Assembly (NCBI RefSeq): GCF_001612885.1
Contig: NZ_BDBH01000005.1
Location: 124,001-188,000 of the forward strand
Direction of reading: 5' to 3'
DNA length: 64,000 nucleotides
Source of the DNA: Nocardia harenae NBRC 108248
Lineage (GTDB): Bacteria; Actinomycetota; Actinomycetes; Mycobacteriales; Mycobacteriaceae
The notes under the pieces were generated by a model, which had not been told where the DNA came from, searched no databases, and saw only the letters and a list, made by a program, of their open reading frames with translations. Position numbers and translations under genes: made by a program. Every line of letters starts with the position of its first letter. The first letter of the stretch is position 1. Below, piece after piece: positions 32,916-41,036 of the stretch.

Positions 32916-33794
32916 GTGACAGATCGACCAGATATCAGACTGTTTGGGGACAAGGGCCAGGCAAGCGGGGACTTCAAACTGAGCATCACACGGGCGCTTG
33001 GGGACCAACTGGGCGAGGGATTGGAGCGGCTCGTGCCGGCTCCGCTCTCCGCCGAGTATCTCAAGGAAGAAATTCAGCACCGCCCCGGCGTGTACCAGCT
33101 GTATGTCGACGATGAGCTGGTCTATGTCGGGAAGGCTTCTAAGAGTCTGCGGGATCGCCTGGATGTGCACCGCAAGAAAATCTCGGGACGAGTGAACATC
33201 AGCCTCGAACAGGTAGGATTCGTATGCCTGTACGTCGATGAGGACTTAGACGCGGCGGCGCCCGAAAAACTCTTGATAAAGCGCTATCGCGCGAAGGGGG
33301 AGGCCCCCTGGAACACGATGGGTTTCGGCAATAAGGATCCCGGTCGAAACCGAGATAAAACGCTGGTTAAGGCGAAGCACTTCGACGCCAGGTATCCGAT
33401 CAATACCGGTTTGACCGTCGACGGTCTGACTCCTGGCAAACAAACGCTTGGACCGGTGCTTACAGCGGCGAAGAGCGCACTGCCATATACGTTTCGCTTT
33501 CTGACGATGCCTAAGAGCAAGGTGCCACACACGAGCCTTCGGGACGTTCCGGTTACCGTTCCGGACACCAAGATGGACACCGTCTCCTTTCTGCGGTTCG
33601 TGCTTGAGTCTCTCCCGGACGGGTGGCAGGCCACGGAGTTGCCGGGGTACGTGATCCTGTACCCGGACTTCGAGGACCTCGCCAGCGCCACCCGATACTG
33701 GCGCGCCACCAACGGCTCGGTGGAGCCATTCGAGGGCCAGGGACGCCTCGACGAGAAGGGCGAGGTGGCGGATCAGGACGACGAGGACGACTGA
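32916..33794 (+). CDS. GIY-YIG endonuclease, predicted type II restriction enzyme
   Basis: The 292-residue protein has a complete GIY-YIG nuclease core: GVY at 58-60, YVG at 70-72, arginines in SLRDRLDVH (79 and 81), Glu117 in APEKLLIKRY and Asn133 in PWNTMGFGNKDPG. The GFGN-DPG stretch after the core recalls Eco29kI-like restriction enzymes, but this is from memory. About 140 further residues with an acidic tail follow. A C5 methyltransferase gene starts 70 bases downstream and a vsr gene after that, so the natural reading is a type II restriction-modification unit. The recognition site is unknown; CCGCGG would be the guess if the Eco29kI link holds. Confidence 0.82.
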   Translation: MTDRPDIRLFGDKGQASGDFKLSITRALGDQLGEGLERLVPAPLSAEYLKEEIQHRPGVYQLYVDDELVYVGKASKSLRDRLDVHRKKISGRVNISLEQVGFVCLYVDEDLDAAAPEKLLIKRYRAKGEAPWNTMGFGNKDPGRNRDKTLVKAKHFDARYPINTGLTVDGLTPGKQTLGPVLTAAKSALPYTFRFLTMPKSKVPHTSLRDVPVTVPDTKMDTVSFLRFVLESLPDGWQATELPGYVILYPDFEDLASATRYWRATNGSVEPFEGQGRLDEKGEVADQDDEDD

Positions 33795-33851
33795 TCACGA
33801 AGGATTGACCGAGACAGGCGATTCGCACGCGCGTTCGATCGATGTCTGCGG

Positions 33852-33857
33852 TATGGT
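33852..33857 (+). promoter_or_regulatory. Putative -10 element of the methyltransferase gene
   Basis: TATGGT ends seven bases before ATG 33865. It would give the methylase its own leaderless transcript, separate from the nuclease. Separate control of the two is common in restriction-modification units. Confidence 0.4.
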
Positions 33858-33864
33858 TTCGCCC

Positions 33865-35154
33865 ATGCCGAAGGACCGAGCCGCCAACAAGGGCCAGCGT
33901 ACGAGTGTCGAGCTCTTCGCCGGGGGCGGGGGTCTCGCGATGGCTGTCGAACGCGCGGGCTTTCGGCCACTGCTGTTCAACGAGTTCGCGAGGCGCGCCT
34001 GCGAGACCCTCGCGATCAACGTGGCGAATCCCGTTGAGGAGGGGTGGGCTCCCACCGTCCCGGCCGTCGGGGAGCGGCCTCCACTGGTGGTTGGCGATGT
34101 CCGGAAGGTCGACTTCGAATATCTACGCGACAAGGTCGATGTTCTGGCTGGCGGTCCGCCCTGCCAGCCCTTCTCGCTGGGCGGTATCGCCAAGGGCGAT
34201 GAGGACGACCGCAACGGTTTCCCTCATATGTTCCGAGCCATTCGAGAAATACGGCCAAAGGCTGTCATTTGCGAGAATGTTCGCGGGTTACTTCGCCCCT
34301 CGTTCATGCCGTACTTCGAATACATCAAACGTGAGCTTTCTCTACCTTTCGAGGAACGGGCCGAGGGATCGCGGTGGCAGGATCACGACGAGATTTTGCG
34401 GCACATGAACGAATCAGCTCATATCGCCGAGGATGTGCGGTACGAGGTCGCCCACTTCCCAGTCAACGCGGCCGACTACGGCGTTCCGCAGATTCGAAAT
34501 CGAGTCATTCTGATAGCATTTCGCCGGGACGTTGCCGTCGACATGCACCGATTTAGAGAACTTGTAAAACCGACTCATTCAGCCGACCGCTTGCACCAGG
34601 ACATACTCAGCGGAACCTACTGGAAGAGACACCCGAACGTGCCGAAAGCGGTACGTGAGCGAGTCACGGCACGAATCCCGATGCAACCCGGCACGCTGCC
34701 GACCGCTAACGACGAAGGACTTATGCCGTGGCGAACGCTTCGAGACGCACTGCAAGGGTTGCACGGCCAGAAACCGCTGCCCGACATTCCGCCGGACAAG
34801 CTCGATCGCAAGGAACATCTACTCGGCGGCTTCACCGACCATATCGGATGGCCGGACGCTCGCATCTACTCCGGCCACACGCCGAACGAGCTCGATCGAC
34901 CTGCGAAGACCGTGAAGGCCGGCGTTCACGGCGTCCCCGGTGGCGAGTCGGTCATGTTGCTTGACGACGGTACACATCGATACATGTCTGTGCGCGAGAC
35001 GGCCCGTGTGATGACCTTCCCCGACGACTGGCAACTGGCAGGGCCGCGAGGCGAGAAGATGCGACAGCTCGGGAACGCGGTGCCCGTTCTGCTGGGCAAG
35101 ATATTCGCGGAGGCGGTCGCCACGGTGTTGGCGGAAGCCGAGGCGGCGAGTTAG
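33865..35154 (+). CDS. DNA (cytosine-5-)-methyltransferase
   Basis: The 429-residue enzyme methylates cytosine in a specific DNA site, protecting it from the neighbouring nuclease. It has motif I (ELFAGGGG, about residues 16-23), motif IV with catalytic Cys100 (GGPPCQPFS), motif VI (CENV, about 136-139), motif VIII (RNRVILIAF) and motif X (LGNAVP). The variable target-recognition part lies between VIII and IX. ATG 33865 is preferred to 33853 because a -10-like TATGGT lies seven bases before it. It is flanked by the GIY-YIG nuclease and vsr genes. Specificity cannot be read from sequence. Confidence 0.93.
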   Translation: MPKDRAANKGQRTSVELFAGGGGLAMAVERAGFRPLLFNEFARRACETLAINVANPVEEGWAPTVPAVGERPPLVVGDVRKVDFEYLRDKVDVLAGGPPCQPFSLGGIAKGDEDDRNGFPHMFRAIREIRPKAVICENVRGLLRPSFMPYFEYIKRELSLPFEERAEGSRWQDHDEILRHMNESAHIAEDVRYEVAHFPVNAADYGVPQIRNRVILIAFRRDVAVDMHRFRELVKPTHSADRLHQDILSGTYWKRHPNVPKAVRERVTARIPMQPGTLPTANDEGLMPWRTLRDALQGLHGQKPLPDIPPDKLDRKEHLLGGFTDHIGWPDARIYSGHTPNELDRPAKTVKAGVHGVPGGESVMLLDDGTHRYMSVRETARVMTFPDDWQLAGPRGEKMRQLGNAVPVLLGKIFAEAVATVLAEAEAAS

Positions 35155-35157
35155 TTC

Positions 35158-35982
35158 GTGGATGGCGTCAAATCCAATAAATGGAACGACGAGTCTCCAG
35201 CTGATCGCGCCTGGAAATGTCCCCCCGACCTCAGTCGGGCGGCACGATCCGCAGAACAAGACCGGGCAGCCGGCGGGCGCACGAACCGCTTGGTCGGGCT
35301 CGACGACGGCAACATCTCTCTGGCGTCCGTCGAGCTGAAGGTGTACGCCAAGACACGTCGGATTCGTGCCTACGTGCGGTGGTCTGATCATGGCAAGTAC
35401 CCCACTAAGTACGTCGGAGAAGTCGACGGCCGGACACGACGCCAGAACTTGATCCAGGGATGGCGTCAGGTAATCGATCGGGAGCTGCTTCCCCCACCAG
35501 ACACGTCTTCGCGGTCATGGGCGAGTTCGCGAGCAGTGCGGTCGATAATGCGAGGGAATCGAGGACGCGACACTAGACCGGAACTGGCGCTGCGCGCGGC
35601 TGTACGCGCGCACGGACTGGGCTACCGAGTAGATGCACGACCGCTGACCGAGTCACGAAGACGTGCCGATATTGTATTCGTCGGACCAAAGGTCGCAGTC
35701 TTCTGCGACGGTTGTTACTGGCACGGATGCCCTGAACATTACCGTCCCGCGCACCGCAACAGCGAGTTCTGGAGCCAGAAGATCGCCAGCAATAAGGCAC
35801 GGGACCAGGAAACAGACCGTCTGCTCGCCGACGCGGGGTGGGATGTCATCCGGATCTGGGAGCACGAGGACCCGGAGACAGCGGCACGTCAGATCGCAGA
35901 AGTAGTTATGGCCCGCCGTCTCAGGCGCCCCACCGCGGTAGAACATTCTCAGTCAGATCGCCAGCCGAAGCCCGCCCACTAG
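35158..35982 (+). CDS. vsr: Very short patch repair (Vsr) endonuclease with N-terminal extension
   Basis: Vsr nicks beside T:G mismatches that arise when 5-methylcytosine deaminates, limiting mutation at methylated sites. The C-terminal 150 residues hold the Vsr fold: SIMRGNRGRDTRPELALR, RRADIVFVGPKVAVFCDGCYWHGC (catalytic Asp and His) and AGWDVIRIWEHE. The first 115 residues are extra: an unassigned module with KVYAKTRRIRAYVRWSDHGK and a Trp/Arg-rich helix, perhaps for site recognition. GTG 35158 starts three bases after the methylase stop, so the two are in one unit. The total of 274 residues is well above the usual Vsr length of about 150. Confidence 0.9.
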   Translation: MDGVKSNKWNDESPADRAWKCPPDLSRAARSAEQDRAAGGRTNRLVGLDDGNISLASVELKVYAKTRRIRAYVRWSDHGKYPTKYVGEVDGRTRRQNLIQGWRQVIDRELLPPPDTSSRSWASSRAVRSIMRGNRGRDTRPELALRAAVRAHGLGYRVDARPLTESRRRADIVFVGPKVAVFCDGCYWHGCPEHYRPAHRNSEFWSQKIASNKARDQETDRLLADAGWDVIRIWEHEDPETAARQIAEVVMARRLRRPTAVEHSQSDRQPKPAH

Positions 35983-36117
35983 ATTGTTGTGCGACTGCGG
36001 CAGTCCGCTGCGTTGACGTCGATCGCTTATTGAGCGCGAGGGTGCTGATCGCCCGCTGATGCTGGGCTGCCTCTTCCCATGGGGGACCTCGGCGTCATGA
36101 CAGCGACAGTGCCGAGG

Positions 36118-37233
36118 CTAAACCGCGAACAATCTTGTTGCTACTGCGGCAATCCGTTCATCGGTAGCGGTGAGCGCTACCCGGACGTGCCGGGCCCCGG
36201 ACGGACCGTAGAAATCGCCGGGCGCGGCGAGGATGCCGCGAGCTGCCAGCGTGTCCAGGGTCTTGCGGGAGGGTTCGCCGCAGGTAGCCCAAAGGTAGAG
36301 ACCGGCTTCGGAGTGGTCGATGCGAAAACCAGCACCTTCTAGGGCTCTTCGCAAAGTCTCTCGCCGCACGCGGTAGCGCTCGCGTTGGCGCGATTCGTGC
36401 GCGTCGTCGCCGAGGGCGGCAGTCATGGCTGCCTGGATCGGGAAGGGGACGATCATGCCGGAGTGCTTGCGCACCTCAAGCAGTTCAGCGACCAGCTCGG
36501 GATCGCCCGCGACGAACCCGGCCCGGTAGCTGGCCAGGTTCGAGGTCTTGGAGAGGGAGTGCACGGCCAGCAGGCCGGTGAAGTCGCCGTCGCAGACCTC
36601 GGGGTCGAGCAACGAAGGGGCTCGCCCCTCCCAGGTAAGACCGAGGTAACACTCGTCGGAGGCGATGATGGCGCCGCGTTCGCGGGCGAAGGAGACGACC
36701 TTGCGGAGGTGATCGACGCCGAGCACCTTGCCGGTGGGGTTCGACGGGGAGTTGATGAAGATCAGCGCCGGATTCCGCGGCCCGATCTGGGTCAGAGAGT
36801 CAGCGCGCAGGATCTCGCAGCCGGCCAAAAGCCCGCCGACCTCGTAGGTCGGGTACGCGATCTCGGGAATGACCATCAGGTCACCAGCACCGAGACCGAG
36901 CAGCCGAGGCAACCCGGCGATGAACTCCTTGGTACCGATCACCGGCAGAACAGCAGCCGGGGACAACCCGGTGATGCCATACCGACGTTTCAACGCCTCC
37001 ACCGCAGCAGCCCGCAACTCGGGCGTCCCGTGCGTAGTCGGATACCCCGGAACGTCAGAAACCGAAGCCAGCGCGTCCCGGATGAGCGGGTCCACCGGAT
37101 CCACCGGCGTCCCGACGGACAGATCGACGATGCCATCGGGATGCGCGGCAGCGCGAGCCTTGGCGTCGGCGATGGTGTCCCAGGGGAAGTCGGGGAGCAG
37201 GCTGCTCACCCGGGTACGCGCGGGCACGGTCAT
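36118..37233 (-). CDS. dapC: Succinyldiaminopimelate aminotransferase
   Basis: This PLP enzyme aminates N-succinyl-2-amino-6-ketopimelate, the middle step between DapD and DapE. The 371-residue fold-type I aminotransferase has SNPTGK at 164-169, SDECYLGL near residue 192 and the PLP lysine K229 in AVHSLSKTSN, with the downstream YRAGF arginine. The ATG overlaps the fdxC stop (ATGA). Order and orientation match Rv1178-Rv1177. It forms the right border of the accessory region that starts after pruA. The 135 bases between it and vsr hold no gene; a seven-base dyad (CCTCGGC/GCCGAGG) is the only structure noted. Confidence 0.93.
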   Translation of the reverse strand: MTVPARTRVSSLLPDFPWDTIADAKARAAAHPDGIVDLSVGTPVDPVDPLIRDALASVSDVPGYPTTHGTPELRAAAVEALKRRYGITGLSPAAVLPVIGTKEFIAGLPRLLGLGAGDLMVIPEIAYPTYEVGGLLAGCEILRADSLTQIGPRNPALIFINSPSNPTGKVLGVDHLRKVVSFARERGAIIASDECYLGLTWEGRAPSLLDPEVCDGDFTGLLAVHSLSKTSNLASYRAGFVAGDPELVAELLEVRKHSGMIVPFPIQAAMTAALGDDAHESRQRERYRVRRETLRRALEGAGFRIDHSEAGLYLWATCGEPSRKTLDTLAARGILAAPGDFYGPSGARHVRVALTATDERIAAVATRLFAV

Positions 37234-37550
37234 TCGCCCATCGGCGGGAGGGCCTTGATGAACGGCGGGTCGGACTCGACGACGCCGACCTTGGTCGCCC
37301 CGCCGGGCGAGCCGAGTTCGTCGAAGAAGTCGACGTTGGCGTTGATGTAGCCGGACCACTGGTCCGGGGTGTCGTCCTCGTAGAAGATCGCTTCGACCGG
37401 GCAGACGGGTTCACAGGCGCCGCAGTCGACGCATTCGTCGGGGTGGATGTACAGCATCCGGCCGCCCTCGTAGATGCAGTCGACGGGGCACTCCTCGATG
37501 CAGGCCTTGTCCTTCACATCGACGCACGGTTCCGCGATGATGTACGTCAC
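37230..37550 (-). CDS. fdxC: 7Fe ferredoxin FdxC
   Basis: The 106-residue ferredoxin carries one [3Fe-4S] and one [4Fe-4S] cluster, as shown by C-x7-C (CVDVKDKAC) followed by CPVDC and by CVDCGACEPVCP. The tail with the DQWSGYINANVDFF segment is typical of the actinobacterial FdxC/FdxA type. GTG 37550 is chosen because a GGAGAA site lies just upstream and homologous ferredoxins begin at this point. It is coupled to dapC by an ATGA overlap. Low-potential electron transfer to oxidoreductases or P450s is the expected role. Confidence 0.93.
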   Translation of the reverse strand: MTYIIAEPCVDVKDKACIEECPVDCIYEGGRMLYIHPDECVDCGACEPVCPVEAIFYEDDTPDQWSGYINANVDFFDELGSPGGATKVGVVESDPPFIKALPPMGE

Positions 37551-37651
37551 TGCCGTTCTCCTAGTCTTCCGCACTCGGGGAAATCTCGCCCGCATCAGTA
37601 TCCCGGCAGGCTCAACGCTACTCGTGGTGAGCCTGCCCTAACTCGCGCCGC

Positions 37652-40249
37652 TCAACCCACCGTGAGCGGGAGCACGGCGGGGCGGTGCGGGGGGATTCCA
37701 TAAATAGTTGTGCGTTCGCGGACGGGGCGGCCGATGCCCTCGCCGATCTCGCGGAGCTCGGCGACGGTCTTCGCCGAGCCGTGCTGGGAGCCGGCCATGC
37801 GGGAGATGGTCTCCTCCATGAGGGTGCCGCCGAGGTCGTTGGCGCCGCCGTTCAACATGACGCGGGTACCCGCGGTTCCCAGCTTCACCCAGCTGGTCTG
37901 GATGTTGTCGATGCGGCCGTGCAGCATGATGCGGGCGAGGGCGTGGGCTGCCCGATTATCCCGCTGGGTGGGGCCGGGGCGGGCGGCGCCTGCCAGGTAG
38001 AGGGGGGCGCTCTGGTGGACGAAGGGGAGCAGCACGAATTCGGTGAAGCCGCCGGTTTCGTCCTGGATGCCGCGGAGGACGCGGAGGTGGCCTACCCAGT
38101 GCTTGGGGTTGTCGACGTGGCCGTACATCATGGTCGAGCTGGAGCGGAGGCCGACCTGGTGGGCGGTGGTGATGACCTCGATCCACGCGGACGCGGGGAG
38201 TTTGCCCTTGGTGAGGACCCAGCGGACCTCGTCGTCCAGGATCTCGGCGGCGGTGCCGGGGATGGTGTCGAGGCCGGCCTCCTTCAAGGCCACCAGCCAG
38301 TCGCGGATGCTCTGGCCGCCGCGGGAGGCACCGTTGACGATCTCCATCGGGCTGAAAGCGTGCACGTGCATGGACGGCACTCGCTTCTTCACGGCGCGGA
38401 CCAGGTCGGCGTAGCCGGTGACGGGGAGCTCCGGGTCGATGCCGCCCTGCATGCAGACCTCGGTGGCGCCGTCGACGTGGGCCTCCCAGGCGCGGTCGGC
38501 TACTTCGTCCGCGCTCAGGGTGAAGGCGTCGGCGTCGCCCTTGCGCTGGGCGAAGGCGCAGAAGCGGCAGCCGGTGTAGCAGATATTGGTGAAGTTGATG
38601 TTCCGGTTCACGACGTAGGTGACGTCGTCGCCGTTGGTGTCGCGGCGGAGCTGGTCGGCGAGGGCGGTGACGGCCTCCAGGTCGGGGCCTTCGGCGGTGG
38701 CTAGGGCGAGGTACTGGTCGTCGGTGAGGCCGGCGGGGTCGGCTTCGGCGGCGCGCAGGGCGGCTAGGACGTCGGTGTCGAGGCGTTCCGGCGCTACGGC
38801 GAGGCCCGCGGCGTGCTCGCGGATGGTATCCCAGTCGCCGAAGGCGCCAACCAGCTCCTGGCCGAGGCCGGAGTCGCTGCGGGACTCGGTATTGCGGCCC
38901 TCGGTGTCGATGGCGGTGTTGAGGTCGGTGCGGCCGGTGGAGTCCCAGGCCTCGTCCGGTTCCTGCCAGGGGCGGCCGATCACCTCGGCGTCGGGGTTCG
39001 CGAGGCCGGTCGCCGGGTCGGTGAGGGCGGCGACGTGGACGGCGATGCGGGGGTCGGTCCAGGGGTGACCCGCGCGGACGTACTTCGGGTGCGCGGAGGT
39101 GCGTTCGACCAGCTCGAAGCCGGATCCCGCGGTGATGTCGCGGAGGGTGTCGAGGTTGGGCCATGGCCGCTCGGGGTTGACGTGGTCGGGGGTGACCGGG
39201 GAGACGCCGCCCCAGTCGTCGATTCCGGCATCCAGGAGGTCGCGGCACTCCTGGGCGGAGACGAGGTTGGGCGGGGCCTGGACGTGCACATCGGGGCCGA
39301 GGAGGAGGCGGGTGACGGCGATGGTGGCGCGGAATTCCTCCAGGCCGGCGTCGGGGGTGTCGCGCATGGCGGTGTCCGGCTTGGCGCGGAAGTTCTGCAC
39401 GATCACCTCCTGGATGTGGCCGAACTCCTTGTGCTGCTTGCGGATCGCCATGATGGAGTCCGCGCGCTCTGCGATGGTCTCGCCGATGCCGATCAGGATG
39501 CCGGTGGTGAACGGGACCGAGAGGCGGCCCGCGTCGGTGAGGACGCGCAGCCGCACCGCCGGGTCCTTGTCGGGGCTGCCGTAGTGGGGCTGGCCCTTCT
39601 CGGTGAAGAGGCGGGTGCTGGTGGTCTCCAGCATCATGCCCATGGATTGCGCCACCGGCTTGAGGCGGGAGATCTCGGCCCAGCTCATGACGCCGGGGTT
39701 CAGGTGCGGGAGGAGGCCGGTCTCCTCCAGGACCAGGATGGAGACGGCGCGGAGGTAGTCGAGGGTGGAGTCGTAGCCGCGTTCGTCGAGCCACTGGGCG
39801 GCCTCGGGCCAGCGGGCCTCGGGGCGGTCACCCAGGGTGAAGAGGGCTTCCTTGCAGCCCAGTTCCGCGCCTTTCCTGGCGATTTCCAGGACCTCGTCGG
39901 GCTCGAGGAACATGCCCTTGCCCTCGGCGCGGAGCTTGCCCGGCACGGTGACGAAGGTGCAGTAGTGGCATTTGTCCCGGCACAGGTGGGTGAGCGGGAT
40001 GAAGACGTTGCGGGAATAGCTGATGGTCTTCGGGCGGCCCGCGGATGCCAGGCCGGCGTCGCGGACGCGGGCGGCGCTGGTGGTGAGGTCTTTCAGGTCG
40101 TCGCCGCGGGCGTGCAGGAGGACCGCGGCCTCGTCGACGTTCAGGGTCACCCCGTCGCGGGCCCGGCGCAGGGCCCGGCGCATCGCCGACGGCGAGGGCG
40201 GGGCTGGCGGGACACCGGGGTTCGGAAGGTCGGTCACGTCCTCGATCAT
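37652..40249 (-). CDS. fbiC: FO synthase, CofG-CofH fusion
   Basis: The bifunctional radical-SAM enzyme builds the deazaflavin FO, the chromophore of coenzyme F420, from tyrosine and a pyrimidine dione. The 865-residue protein is the actinobacterial fusion: an N-terminal CofG half with C90-x3-C94-x2-C97 (CRDKCHYC) and a C-terminal CofH half with a second C-x3-C-x2-C (CYTGCRFC) near residue 565. Both clusters are complete. The start is ATG. The gene lies 100 bases upstream of fdxC, matching the mycobacterial neighbourhood (Rv1173 and Rv1177). F420 is used by many oxidoreductases in this group. Confidence 0.96.
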   Translation of the reverse strand: MIEDVTDLPNPGVPPAPPSPSAMRRALRRARDGVTLNVDEAAVLLHARGDDLKDLTTSAARVRDAGLASAGRPKTISYSRNVFIPLTHLCRDKCHYCTFVTVPGKLRAEGKGMFLEPDEVLEIARKGAELGCKEALFTLGDRPEARWPEAAQWLDERGYDSTLDYLRAVSILVLEETGLLPHLNPGVMSWAEISRLKPVAQSMGMMLETTSTRLFTEKGQPHYGSPDKDPAVRLRVLTDAGRLSVPFTTGILIGIGETIAERADSIMAIRKQHKEFGHIQEVIVQNFRAKPDTAMRDTPDAGLEEFRATIAVTRLLLGPDVHVQAPPNLVSAQECRDLLDAGIDDWGGVSPVTPDHVNPERPWPNLDTLRDITAGSGFELVERTSAHPKYVRAGHPWTDPRIAVHVAALTDPATGLANPDAEVIGRPWQEPDEAWDSTGRTDLNTAIDTEGRNTESRSDSGLGQELVGAFGDWDTIREHAAGLAVAPERLDTDVLAALRAAEADPAGLTDDQYLALATAEGPDLEAVTALADQLRRDTNGDDVTYVVNRNINFTNICYTGCRFCAFAQRKGDADAFTLSADEVADRAWEAHVDGATEVCMQGGIDPELPVTGYADLVRAVKKRVPSMHVHAFSPMEIVNGASRGGQSIRDWLVALKEAGLDTIPGTAAEILDDEVRWVLTKGKLPASAWIEVITTAHQVGLRSSSTMMYGHVDNPKHWVGHLRVLRGIQDETGGFTEFVLLPFVHQSAPLYLAGAARPGPTQRDNRAAHALARIMLHGRIDNIQTSWVKLGTAGTRVMLNGGANDLGGTLMEETISRMAGSQHGSAKTVAELREIGEGIGRPVRERTTIYGIPPHRPAVLPLTVG

Positions 40250-40364
40250 GCGCTACCCATCCGTCGCTGTCTCCTCCGTGTCGATGGCACGAGAGTGCTT
40301 CCGGGTGGCAACCCGGCGCACCGGCACGGGTATTCCCGGGGCCGGATCGTGCCACCATGGGGCC

Positions 40365-41036
40365 ATGACGCCGAACCTGCCCGGCCCGGCCGGGGACGGG
40401 GCGGGGGCGCGCTCGTCGCCCGCCGGTGATTCGCTCGTGCCGCCGTCGCCGCGCGACGATGCGGGCGCCGGGAGCGGCGACGATCCGGGCGGGACCGTGC
40501 CCGCCTCGGTGAGCGATCAGGAGACGTTCGGCGCGCCGCGGCGCGGCGCCGGGACAATTCTCGCCGAACCCGCGTGGCGGCCGGACCCGCGAGCGCGGCT
40601 GCTGTGGGGTACCGAGCTGGTGTTGAGCTGGCTGCTGCCGGTGATCGGGTTCGGGGTGTGGGTGGTGCTGGACGACGGGCGGCGCGGGTGGCAGGCCGGC
40701 GTAGGGACGGCGCTGGTGATCGCGGTGGTGACGACGGTGGCGGTGATTCCGATGTGGCGGTACGCGGTGCATCGGTGGGAGATCACCGAGGAGGCCGTCT
40801 ACACGCGGGTGGGGTGGCTGACGCAGGAGAGCCGGGTGGCGCCGATCTCGCGGGTGCAGACCGTCGATATCGAGCGGGGGCCGCTGGATCGGGTGTTCGG
40901 GCTGGCGACGGTGACGGTGACGACGGCGTCCTCGGCGGGGGCGGTGCCGATCTCGGGGCTCGACCTGCCGGTGGCGGAGGACGCGGTGGCGCGGCTCACC
41001 CGGATCGCGGCGCTGCATCGGGGGGACGCGACGTGA
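40365..41036 (+). CDS. Membrane protein with bacterial PH domain (bPH2, YdbS-like)
   Basis: The 223-residue protein has a Pro/Gly/Asp-rich cytoplasmic N terminus (about 65 residues), two hydrophobic segments (LVLSWLLPVIGFGVWVVLD and GVGTALVIAVVTTVAVIP) and a bPH2/DUF304 domain with VYTRVGWLTQESRVAPISRV and VQTVDIERGPLDRVFGL. ATG 40365 is the first start with coding character; frames upstream overlap the fbiC promoter region. It is divergent from fbiC. Its stop overlaps the GTG of the second PH-domain gene, so they form a YdbS-YdbT-type pair of unknown function. Confidence 0.82.
   Translation: MTPNLPGPAGDGAGARSSPAGDSLVPPSPRDDAGAGSGDDPGGTVPASVSDQETFGAPRRGAGTILAEPAWRPDPRARLLWGTELVLSWLLPVIGFGVWVVLDDGRRGWQAGVGTALVIAVVTTVAVIPMWRYAVHRWEITEEAVYTRVGWLTQESRVAPISRVQTVDIERGPLDRVFGLATVTVTTASSAGAVPISGLDLPVAEDAVARLTRIAALHRGDAT

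Noticed and set aside
23361..36117. Integrase-bounded genomic island with attachment sites
   Set aside because: The region is accessory, but no integrase or recombinase gene, tRNA end or flanking direct repeat could be found, so attachment sites cannot be placed.
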